38,532 nucleotides of DNA from Pseudomonadota bacterium. Its GTDB lineage: Bacteria > Pseudomonadota > Alphaproteobacteria > Rhizobiales > Beijerinckiaceae. Both the position numbers and the translations under genes were made by a program. This document shows positions 25,790 to 32,715 of the stretch, in pieces (position 1 is the first letter of the stretch; each line of letters opens with the position of its first letter). A model generated the notes under the pieces. That model did no database searches. It was not told the origin of the DNA and worked only from the letters and a program-made list of their open reading frames with translations. The DNA lies in the NCBI GenBank assembly GCA_023386155.1, contig JAEWKH010000078.1:1-38532 (forward strand). Direction: 5' to 3'.

Positions 25790-26767
25790 TCAAACCATGG
25801 CGTTCTGCTGCATCGCGCGGAAGGCGAGGGGAGGAAGCCCGGTCTTCTGCTTGAAGAAGCGGGCGAAATAGGCTGGATCCTCGAAGCCAAGAGCCAGGGC
25901 GATCTCCTTGGCGCTCAAGCTGGTGAAGATCAGGGACCGCTTGGCTTCGAGAATGATCCGCTGATGAACGACGCCGAGCGCCGTGTCGCCGAGGTGCTGT
26001 CGGCAGATGCGGTTGAGGTGGGGTGGTGTCAGGCCCAGCCTGCGGGCATAGGCCTCGATCGGCTGATGGCTGCAGAAATGCCGGTCGACGAGTTCGCGAA
26101 AGCGCAGCGCATGCTGAAGCGCCCGGCTCCCGGCGCCCCCCTTGTCGGCGGCCTGATCCGCACCCTGAAGCCGATGCAGGGCGATGAGTACGAGCCTCAG
26201 GCGGGCCTGTATGGCCTCCAGGCGTCCGGACCCGCGCCCGGCGAACTCAGCCGCAAGAGCAACGATGTCTGCCGACAAGGTCCGAGCGGCATCCTCGTGT
26301 CCCTGAAGGCAGATGAGCCGGACGGACCGAAACACCTCCCGGACGCCATCCATGTCCGGAAGGATATGGGCGAGACGGCTGTCGAAGAGGGTAAGGACAG
26401 TTCCCTGCACGTCGGGCGAGAACACGTACCCGTGCACCGTCATCGGGGGCAGGGTGATGATGGCGGGAGCGGCCAGCTGCATGCTCCGGCCGTCGATGAT
26501 GATCTCCGCCGTGCCGTCTGCCAGATGGAGGATCTGGAACAGCTTCTCGTGCCGGTGGGGCAGGATCCTGTAATTGTGCAAGCGACTTCGGCTCTGAATG
26601 GTTTCGCAATGAATCCAGTCGTCCGTCGGGTCCTCGCCAGTTTCCCCGTAGAGCGCGTAGGTTGGAATGCCTCCGATAGCCAAGTTCGGTCCGTCCGTGA
26701 TCCATTCGCGAATGTTCGAATTGTCCAATCCGATGCTCGCTTTGTCTATTGGCCGTTCGACGGGCAA
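25790..26767 (-). CDS. pobR: AraC-family regulator, PobR-like
   Basis: Transcription activator of up to 325 residues, divergent from pobA. The N-terminal cupin-like effector domain contains LPHRHEKLFQILHLADG. The C-terminal AraC helix-turn-helix pair includes YARRLGLTPPHLNRICRQ and EIALALGFEDPAYFARFFKQ. The arrangement with pobA suggests activation by 4-hydroxybenzoate, as for AraC-type PobR proteins of pseudomonads and rhizobia. The only far-upstream start is TTG at 26767, with no clear ribosome site; a TTG at 26728 is an alternative. The symbol is assigned by context. Confidence 0.82.
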   Translation of the reverse strand: MPVERPIDKASIGLDNSNIREWITDGPNLAIGGIPTYALYGETGEDPTDDWIHCETIQSRSRLHNYRILPHRHEKLFQILHLADGTAEIIIDGRSMQLAAPAIITLPPMTVHGYVFSPDVQGTVLTLFDSRLAHILPDMDGVREVFRSVRLICLQGHEDAARTLSADIVALAAEFAGRGSGRLEAIQARLRLVLIALHRLQGADQAADKGGAGSRALQHALRFRELVDRHFCSHQPIEAYARRLGLTPPHLNRICRQHLGDTALGVVHQRIILEAKRSLIFTSLSAKEIALALGFEDPAYFARFFKQKTGLPPLAFRAMQQNAMV

Positions 26768-26780
26768 GGTTCATGCTGCC

Positions 26781-26816
26781 CCGAAATGAAAAAGGCGGGC
26801 ATGACCGCCATTTCGG
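26781..26816. promoter_or_regulatory. Nested dyad in the pobR-pobA intergenic region
   Basis: CCGAAAT (26781-26787) pairs with ATTTCGG (26810-26816). Inside, GGCGG (26794-26798) pairs with CCGCC (26805-26809) around GCATGA, leaving a left-side bulge of GAAAAA. The right arm runs into the GGAGGA ribosome site of pobA, so it may be an operator or a leader structure affecting translation. Confidence 0.45.
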
Positions 26817-26828
26817 AGGAACTCGAGC

Positions 26829-27998
26829 ATGCGGACCAAGGTCGCCATCATCGGTGCGGGGCCGGCCGGGCTTCTGCTCGGTCGCCTCCTGGACAATGCG
26901 GGCATCGAAACCGTCATTCTCGAACGGCGCAGCCAGGACTACGTGCTCGGGCGCATCCGCGCCGGCGTTCTCGAGCAGGGTACGGTCGAACTCCTGGACA
27001 AAGCCGGTGTCAGCGAGAGACTGCACGCGGACGGCCTGGTCCACGACGGCATCGAGCTCTGCTTCGATGGGGACAAGCACCGCTTCAATTTCCGCGAACT
27101 GATCGGCAGAACGGTGACCGTCTACGGACAGACCGAGGTCACGCGCGATCTCATGCAAGCCCGCGACGGCTCAGGCGCGACCACGATCTACGAGGCGGAG
27201 AACGTGTCGCTCCACGATTTCGACAGCGGAAAGCCCAAGGTACGTTACGTCAAAGGCGGCGTCGAACACGAGCTCGCCTGCGACTTCATCGCCGGCTGCG
27301 ATGGCTATCATGGCATTGCCCGAGCGACCGTGCCCGAGAGGGCTATCAGGACGTTCGAGAGGATCTATCCCTTTGGCTGGCTCGGCATTCTCGTCGACCG
27401 GCCGCCCGTGGCCGAGGAGCTGGTCTACGCTCATCATGAGCGCGGCTTCGCGCTCTGTTCCATGCGTTCGCATACCCGCAGCCGCTACTATGTTCAGGTG
27501 CCCGCAGACGAGAAGATCGAGGAATGGTCGGATGATCGTTTCTGGGACGAGCTGCGCCGCAGGGTCGACCAAGAGACTGCCGACAACCTGGTGACAGGTC
27601 CTTCCATCGAGAAGTCCATCGCACCGTTGAGAAGCTTCGTGGCTGAGCCGCTCCGGTTCGGCCGCCTGTTCCTGGCGGGGGACGCGGCCCATATCGTTCC
27701 GCCGACAGGCGCCAAGGGACTGAACCTCGCCGCGAGCGATGTCGGGGCTCTGGCCGAGGCTCTCATCGAGTTCTATACCGAACGTTCCTCGGCCGGTATC
27801 GACGGCTATTCCGCTCGCGTGCTCTCGCGGATCTGGAAGGCCGAGCGGTTCTCCTGGTGGATGACATCCATCCTTCACACCTTCCCGGACACGGATTCCT
27901 TCAGTCGGCGGATCCAGCGGGCGGAGTTCGACTATCTCAAGAGTTCGGATGCCCCTGCGCGTTCTCTGGCGGAGAACTACACGGGGTTGCCGATCTGA
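26829..27998 (+). CDS. pobA: 4-hydroxybenzoate 3-monooxygenase
   Basis: FAD monooxygenase (389 residues) that hydroxylates 4-hydroxybenzoate to protocatechuate, feeding the pca operon. The FAD dinucleotide motif is GAGPAG (9-14) and the second FAD motif GDAAHIVPPTG (284-294). The substrate-site residues Y200, S211, R213 and Y221 match Pseudomonas PHBH Y201, S212, R214 and Y222 with a constant offset of one. GGAGGA precedes ATG 26829. Confidence 0.97.
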   Translation: MRTKVAIIGAGPAGLLLGRLLDNAGIETVILERRSQDYVLGRIRAGVLEQGTVELLDKAGVSERLHADGLVHDGIELCFDGDKHRFNFRELIGRTVTVYGQTEVTRDLMQARDGSGATTIYEAENVSLHDFDSGKPKVRYVKGGVEHELACDFIAGCDGYHGIARATVPERAIRTFERIYPFGWLGILVDRPPVAEELVYAHHERGFALCSMRSHTRSRYYVQVPADEKIEEWSDDRFWDELRRRVDQETADNLVTGPSIEKSIAPLRSFVAEPLRFGRLFLAGDAAHIVPPTGAKGLNLAASDVGALAEALIEFYTERSSAGIDGYSARVLSRIWKAERFSWWMTSILHTFPDTDSFSRRIQRAEFDYLKSSDAPARSLAENYTGLPI

Positions 27999-28027
27999 CG
28001 GTCTGGCCGGGTCAAGAATTTCCGCAT

Positions 28028-28116
28028 GTCATCACTGGCCATGTACCAGTAATTCCGGTTGCTTGAAATGCCGAGCCTCACCGTATCGGGATGGCCGGCA
28101 CAAGGCCAGTGATGAC
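28028..28116. repeat. Long-spaced inverted repeat between convergent genes
   Basis: GTCATCACTGGCC (28028-28040) and GGCCAGTGATGAC (28104-28116) are perfect 13-bp arms separated by 63 bases. Beyond them TTCC and GGAA also match, with small gaps. The gap between the pobA stop and the oxidoreductase stop is 130 bases, almost all of it inside this structure. It may be a bidirectional terminator or the remnant of a small mobile element. Confidence 0.6.
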
Positions 28117-28128
28117 GTGGAATGTGTC

Positions 28129-28947
28129 TTACGACCCGCCGGCCTTGGCGAAGCTCTCGTGACGGTCCGCGATGGCGCTCGCCAAGGAACCGTCGAGGCC
28201 GAGTTCAGCGATCATGCGGCTGGCCTCGCGCATTTCAGCCGCGCGCCGCATGCCATGCTGGCGAACGCGGGACATCATGGTCTTCGCCAAATTCTCCCAG
28301 TCCATTCCCGGATAGGAGGCTTTCAGGCTCGCCAGCACGGCTGGCATGACGCCGGCCTTTTCCGAAGCCAGCGTAAAGTCCACCATCAGGGCTTCCATGC
28401 CCTTGATGACGATGCTGCGGCAGAGTTTCGTGGCGGATGCAGTTCCGATGCCGGTGCTGACCGGGGTGATTTTCATGCCGAGTTCGTTGAGCCGGGAGGA
28501 GACCTCTTCGGCTTTCTCGCCACCGCTCAGGATCGGAACTTCGATCCCAAGCTCCTTGACGGGAGCCATCACGGCAAATTCGACGAAATCCGCGCCGCTG
28601 GCTCGAACAGGTCCGGCGACCCGCTCCTTCGTTGCGGGGGAGACGGAGTTGAGGTCGATATAGCTCTGCGGAGCGCGTAGATGAGGAGCGACCTGCTCCG
28701 CGGCCATGACGGCGGAATCGGCCGTGACAGCCGAAATCACGATATCGGCCCCGTGACAGGCAGCCGCAGCCCCGTCAGCAGCGTGAACGCCTGCCTCTGA
28801 TGCTCGCCGCCGCAGTTCCGATCCTTTCACAGAATCGTCGAACAGAATGTCAAAGACCGTAATCCTGACGCCCGGCTTGGTCGCGAGCTGACGGGAGAAG
28901 AGCTGCCCGACTTCTCCATAGCCGATGAAGGCGATCTCGAGGCTCAT
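28129..28947 (-). CDS. NAD(P)-dependent oxidoreductase, 6-phosphogluconate/hydroxyacid dehydrogenase-like
   Basis: Rossmann protein of 272 residues. It has an N-terminal dinucleotide motif GYGEVG (9-14), an NAD_binding_2-type core and a C-terminal helical domain of the DUF1932 type. K174 in GTASATKLCR occupies the place of the beta-hydroxyacid dehydrogenase catalytic Lys, but the usual following Asn is Arg. It is the last gene of the galD-galB-aldolase unit, 34 bases after the aldolase. A role in the 4-carboxy/oxalomesaconate branch is inferred from position. It is not homologous in sequence style to LigC, the known CHMS dehydrogenase (Gfo/Idh/MocA family). The substrate is unknown. Confidence 0.85.
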   Translation of the reverse strand: MSLEIAFIGYGEVGQLFSRQLATKPGVRITVFDILFDDSVKGSELRRRASEAGVHAADGAAAACHGADIVISAVTADSAVMAAEQVAPHLRAPQSYIDLNSVSPATKERVAGPVRASGADFVEFAVMAPVKELGIEVPILSGGEKAEEVSSRLNELGMKITPVSTGIGTASATKLCRSIVIKGMEALMVDFTLASEKAGVMPAVLASLKASYPGMDWENLAKTMMSRVRQHGMRRAAEMREASRMIAELGLDGSLASAIADRHESFAKAGGS

Positions 28948-28981
28948 GTGGTTTCACCGTTTCGATGAGGCCGACGAAGCG

Positions 28982-29674
28982 TCAGTCCTCATCCTTGTAT
29001 TCGACATAGGTCAGGCCCGCCTTCGCCAGCGGCTCGCGCATCCTGTAGAGGTCGAGGCCGAGAACGCCCGAGGCGAGGGTCTCGCGCTTCGTTCCTTCAC
29101 TGGCGACGCGAGCCTCACCCGCAGCCGCAGCGGCCACGGCTTCCTTGCGCGGAACCACCACGACGCCGTCGTCATCGGCCACGATCACATCGCCAGGTTT
29201 CACCAGCGCTCCGGCGCAGACGACCGGAACGTTGACGGACCCGAGAGTGGCCTTCACCGTTCCCTTCGCCGAGATCGCTCGCGACCACACGGGAAACCCC
29301 ATCTCGGTCAGGGTCTTCACGTCACGGACCCCGGCATCGATCACGAGACCGACCACGCCCCTCGCTTTCAGGGAGGTCGCCAGGAGATCCCCGAACATCC
29401 CGTCCGTGTTGTCGGTGGTCACGCCGACAACCAGGATGTCGCCCGGTTTGCACTGCTCGACGGCCACGTGGATCATCCAGTTGTCGCCCGGCTGGGCCAG
29501 CACCGTCACGGCGCTGCCGGCTACCTGCGCTCCCGCCCAGATCGGCCGCATGTAGGGCTTCATGAGCCCGACGCGGCCCATGGCCTCATGGGTCGTCGCG
29601 GTGCCGAGTTCCGCGAGCCGGTCGACGACCGACCGGTCGACGCGAGGCGTATTCGTGACGACGATGGGCGTCAT
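28982..29674 (-). CDS. galC: 4-carboxy-4-hydroxy-2-oxoadipate (CHA) aldolase
   Basis: RraA-like class II pyruvate aldolase (230 residues) splitting CHA into pyruvate and oxaloacetate. The metal/substrate site R117-D118 is in DAGVRDVKTL, and the family motif GDVIVADDDGVVVVPR is present. ATG 29674 has GAGGAA upstream and overlaps the galB stop (ATGA). The frame extension to 29890 reads galB out of frame. Equivalent enzymes are named LigK, ProA or GalC. RraA proper lacks this catabolic context, so the aldolase call is favoured. Confidence 0.88.
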   Translation of the reverse strand: MTPIVVTNTPRVDRSVVDRLAELGTATTHEAMGRVGLMKPYMRPIWAGAQVAGSAVTVLAQPGDNWMIHVAVEQCKPGDILVVGVTTDNTDGMFGDLLATSLKARGVVGLVIDAGVRDVKTLTEMGFPVWSRAISAKGTVKATLGSVNVPVVCAGALVKPGDVIVADDDGVVVVPRKEAVAAAAAGEARVASEGTKRETLASGVLGLDLYRMREPLAKAGLTYVEYKDED

Positions 29675-30393
29675 GCCAATTCCTCGACGATCTGGGGGAA
29701 GATGCGTTGATAGGCTTCGCCATAGGTCATGGCCCGACCCGAGTTGCGGCCGCCCTGCATGCCGCGGTTCAGGGCCACACGGGTGTAGTATTCCCACAGG
29801 TGCTTCTGGGCCGCCAGAATCTCGAAGGCCTTCCGCTTGGTCTCCCACGCGTCGTCGATGTTGAGGATCACGTTGGGCTTGTAGTTGCACTGCTCGGGCT
29901 GGTGCGGCTCGAACAGGAATACCGGCGGCGCATTGTAGGCAAGGTCGGGATTCGGCTTGTGACCGGCGGCTTGCGCGATGATGCGCCCTTCCTGCGCAAA
30001 GCGCGTCGCCTCGGGATGATCCACATTGTAGGGATCCTCCAGGGAATGCGTGAGCACGAAGGAGGGCTTGAGCTCGCGGTAAATATCGACGAGGCGGTCG
30101 CGCATCTCGGGGGTGGTGTGGAGCGGGTAATCGCCGGCATCGAAGAACTCGATCTCGGCACCGAGCGTCTCGGCGGCGCGCTCAGCCTCCTCGCGGCGCT
30201 GCGCCTTCACGTCGGAGAGCGAGACGTCGCCCTTTTTCCAGGCCCATTGGCTTTCGCCGCGCTCGCCGAAGGAGAGACAGACGATCTTCATGCGATAGCC
30301 CCTCTTCGCATGCAGGGCGATGGCGCCGCCGGCTCGCCACACGAAGTCACCGGGATGGGCGGTGACGACGAGGCCTGTCTTTCCAGTGCTCAT
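29671..30393 (-). CDS. galB: 4-oxalomesaconate hydratase, GalB-type (PIG-L/LmbE fold)
   Basis: Zinc hydratase (240 residues) adding water to 4-oxalomesaconate to give CHA. The PIG-L metal site has H13 and D16 in TAHPGDFVW, with H126 in DHPEATRF as third ligand. The usual HPDD reads HPGD, a substitution I associate with GalB rather than deacetylases. This is the Pseudomonas GalB family, unrelated to the amidohydrolase hydratase LigJ. GAGG precedes ATG 30393. Its stop overlaps the aldolase ATG, and galD ends 26 bases upstream. Confidence 0.87.
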   Translation of the reverse strand: MSTGKTGLVVTAHPGDFVWRAGGAIALHAKRGYRMKIVCLSFGERGESQWAWKKGDVSLSDVKAQRREEAERAAETLGAEIEFFDAGDYPLHTTPEMRDRLVDIYRELKPSFVLTHSLEDPYNVDHPEATRFAQEGRIIAQAAGHKPNPDLAYNAPPVFLFEPHQPEQCNYKPNVILNIDDAWETKRKAFEILAAQKHLWEYYTRVALNRGMQGGRNSGRAMTYGEAYQRIFPQIVEELA

Positions 30394-30419
30394 GATATCC
30401 TCAAGAAAATTGCCCTCAA

Positions 30420-31529
30420 TCAGGCAGCGTCGCGGCCAGCCTCGAGCGAATAAGCCAGATTCTCGTGCGCGAAGGCACAACCCTCGAAGAGCAGGCGCGC
30501 GGTGCGCAGGAGGCCCGCCTTCTCCACGACAGGGCTCGCTTCGGTCCCGCCGACTTCGATCACGACGCTGAACTCGCCGGTCGGGTGTTCCACCGAGAGC
30601 GTCTTCTCGCGCCCAGGCGGGATCTGGGCGACACGGGCCGCCGGAGACCCCGGCAGGACGCAGGCGGTCGCGACTGTCACGGCGGCGAAAACGCCGATGG
30701 AGGCATGGCATTCGTGGGGAATGAAGCTGCGGGTGCAGACATGCCCGCCTGCGGCTGGCGGCGCGACCAAGGCCATCTTGGGCACGACCTTCGACGAGAC
30801 GTCGCCCAGTCCCATGAGCCTGCCTGCTTCGAGGCGGATTTCCTCAAGCCGCGCCTTCAGCTCCGAATCCTTGTCGAGGACATCGCGGGGCTCGTATCCG
30901 GTTCGGCCGACGGAGGCGGCTTCGAGCACCACGACGGGCATGCCGTTGTCGATCAAGGTCACATCCACGCCGGCGACACGGTCGACCACGTTTCCGGTCG
31001 GAAGCAGCGAGCCGCAGACGGAGCCGGCGGCATCCAGGAACTCGACGGCGATCGGCGCAGCTGTTCCCGGAACCCCGTCGATGCGGGCATCGCCTCCATA
31101 GGCGACATGACCGTCAGGGGTCTGGACGCTCAACTCGGCAATCGTGCCGGTATTCACCGTGTGGACGCGTACACGGGTCACCGGGCCCTGAACCGAAACG
31201 AGCCTGCGCTCGATGGCAAACGGCCCGATGCCGGCGAGGATGTTTCCGCAATTGGGCGTGACATCGACCTTGGGCTTGTCGACGACGACCTGGCCGAACA
31301 GGAAGTCCACGTCGCAGTCCGCGCGCTTCGACCTGGATACGATGGCGACCTTGCTCGTCAGCGGATGAGCGCCCCCGATGCCGTCGATCTGGCGCGGGTC
31401 CGGCGATCCCATGATCGACAGGAGAAGCGCGTCCCGCTGCTCCGGATCGGACGGCAGATCCTCCGCCAGGAAATAGGCGCCCTTCGAGGTGCCTCCCCGA
31501 AGGATCATGCAAGGAATGCGAGGCTGAAT
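30420..31529 (-). CDS. galD: 4-oxalomesaconate tautomerase (PrpF superfamily)
   Basis: PrpF-fold isomerase converting the keto and enol tautomers of oxalomesaconate. Family motifs are MILRGGTSKGAYF, the Lys in HPLTSKVAIV and the Cys in DVTPNCGNI. The start is unresolved. The conserved family N-terminus includes QPRIPC just before ATG 31508, so that ATG would cut into the fold. The frame is open to 31595 with ATG at 31592, but this overlaps the shared promoter element. An AUU at 31529, 6 bases after GGGAGA, gives an ideal N-terminus and is used here. First gene of the galD-galB-aldolase-oxidoreductase unit, downstream of lysR. Confidence 0.87.
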   Translation of the reverse strand: MQPRIPCMILRGGTSKGAYFLAEDLPSDPEQRDALLLSIMGSPDPRQIDGIGGAHPLTSKVAIVSRSKRADCDVDFLFGQVVVDKPKVDVTPNCGNILAGIGPFAIERRLVSVQGPVTRVRVHTVNTGTIAELSVQTPDGHVAYGGDARIDGVPGTAAPIAVEFLDAAGSVCGSLLPTGNVVDRVAGVDVTLIDNGMPVVVLEAASVGRTGYEPRDVLDKDSELKARLEEIRLEAGRLMGLGDVSSKVVPKMALVAPPAAGGHVCTRSFIPHECHASIGVFAAVTVATACVLPGSPAARVAQIPPGREKTLSVEHPTGEFSVVIEVGGTEASPVVEKAGLLRTARLLFEGCAFAHENLAYSLEAGRDAA

Positions 31530-31592
31530 GGCCGGTCTCCCGCCTGCTGGTGAATGGATTGCAGGCAGGGTGCAACAGCCATATGGGTGCAT

Positions 31593-31622
31593 CAAATGGT
31601 TTGTTTATGGTCTTTGATGAAT
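31593..31622 (-). promoter_or_regulatory. Shared 30-bp promoter element, galD copy
   Basis: Read toward galD, this 30-bp block begins ATTCA and ends AAACAAACCATTTG. It matches the ligI copy (32623-32652) at 23 of 30 positions without gaps and in the same orientation relative to the gene. It also carries CATCAAA...TTTGATG arms (31613-31619 and 31590-31596). Likely the target of the adjacent LysR regulator. Confidence 0.6.
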
Positions 31623-31627
31623 TTTTT

Positions 31628-32566
31628 TCATCCTGCGCGTGGTTTTGCAGTTCGCCTCGCTGAACGCTTGTGCTTCGGCTCGGCGAAGGTCTGCACGATG
31701 AGCTTGCGCAAATCGTCCGCCAGCGGGGAAAGTGGCGTGCCTCGCTTCGAGATAATGCCAAGCTGGCGGGTAACGCTCGGATTGCGCAGGGGGATCAGCT
31801 TAAGGCCGTGCTCGTCGACCGTGTCGAAGGCGAGACTGGGGATAACGGTCAGGGCGACTCCCGCTCGGACAAGGGCGACGGCAGTCTGGACGTGTTGAAC
31901 CTCGAACCGCCAGCTCAGAGTCTCGCGACGGCTGCCCAATGCATCGTCGATGATGATCCTGTTGCCCGTCTGGGGGCTGATCCTGATCAGGGGTTCCTCC
32001 GTGAGGTCGGACCAGCTCACGTCCGATTGCGATGCCAGCGGATGATCCTCGGGACAGACGAGGGTGAAGGGATCCTTGATCAGCATCTCGATGTCGAAAT
32101 CCCACCGATGAGCCGCCACGAGAGTGATGCCGAAGGCTATCGTGCCGTCCTGAACGAGGTTGCTGATCTCGGTTGCCGAGTTGTCGTAGATGCGAAGCAC
32201 CACATCCGGGTGTCTCTCCTGAAAGCGGCGTAGGGCTCTCGGCAGATGGCCGGATGCGATGGTGGGAAGACATCCGATCGACAGGGTCTCCTGGCGGCTT
32301 CGCCCCTCCTGGCGAAGCCCGTCGAGAGACTCTGCAAGGCTTTCGATGGTTTCCTTGACCCTTGGAAGGAGATTGAGGCCGGCCTGGGTCAGCGAGACCT
32401 CGCGGGTGGTCCGCGACAGAAGTTTTACGCCAAGATCCTCCTCCAGCTTGCGGATCCGGTGACTCAGGGCTGTCTGTGACAGATTGAGATGTGCCGCCGC
32501 GTGCTGGAAGCTGCCGCGTTCCGCAATGGCCACGAAGGCATGCAGGCCGAGAAAATCGATGCGCAT
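31628..32566 (-). CDS. LysR-family transcription regulator
   Basis: Regulator of 312 residues. The N-terminal winged helix-turn-helix (about 2-61) has FVAIAERGSFQHAAAHLNLSQ and SHRIRKLEEDLG. The effector-binding domain (about 92-295) contains LSIGCLPTIASGHLPRAL. It lies between divergent ligI and the co-directional galD and so probably controls both through the shared element; PDC, CHA or gallate-type metabolites are plausible effectors. The basic C-terminal tail (about 20 residues rich in K/R) is not typical of the fold. ATG 32566 begins at the conserved MRIDFLGLHAFV. Confidence 0.9.
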   Translation of the reverse strand: MRIDFLGLHAFVAIAERGSFQHAAAHLNLSQTALSHRIRKLEEDLGVKLLSRTTREVSLTQAGLNLLPRVKETIESLAESLDGLRQEGRSRQETLSIGCLPTIASGHLPRALRRFQERHPDVVLRIYDNSATEISNLVQDGTIAFGITLVAAHRWDFDIEMLIKDPFTLVCPEDHPLASQSDVSWSDLTEEPLIRISPQTGNRIIIDDALGSRRETLSWRFEVQHVQTAVALVRAGVALTVIPSLAFDTVDEHGLKLIPLRNPSVTRQLGIISKRGTPLSPLADDLRKLIVQTFAEPKHKRSARRTAKPRAG

Positions 32567-32622
32567 GAGTCTTTACTCAGTCGACGAGAGGCCGCTTATG
32601 GCGCCTCTGATATATGAAGTTT

Positions 32623-32652
32623 ATTCACTAATCGCCAAAAATAAACCATTTG
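32623..32652 (+). promoter_or_regulatory. Shared 30-bp promoter element, ligI copy
   Basis: Begins ATTCA and ends AAATAAACCATTTG, 23/30 identical to the galD copy. Its last base is 64 bases before the ligI ATG at 32716. It is also 57 bases upstream of the lysR start, so it could serve autoregulation. AT-rich compared with surrounding DNA. Confidence 0.6.
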
Positions 32653-32715
32653 CTTCATTTTAGTCCTGAAGCATTTCATGGACTGCCAGAATTCCATGAA
32701 GGTCAGCTCATCCGA

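Noticed and set aside
25583..27439. 618-residue + strand open frame across pobR and into pobA
   Set aside because: It is antisense to the AraC gene and out of frame with pobA, both of which have clear family motifs; the composition is shadow-like.
29890..30711. Upstream extension of galB into galD
   Set aside because: The added 106 residues are arginine-rich out-of-frame galD sequence; ATG 30393 has a GAGG ribosome site and the zinc motif follows directly.
31114..31761. 215-residue - strand frame bridging lysR and galD, as a possible missed gene
   Set aside because: It overlaps both genes in another frame, and its translation has no motif.
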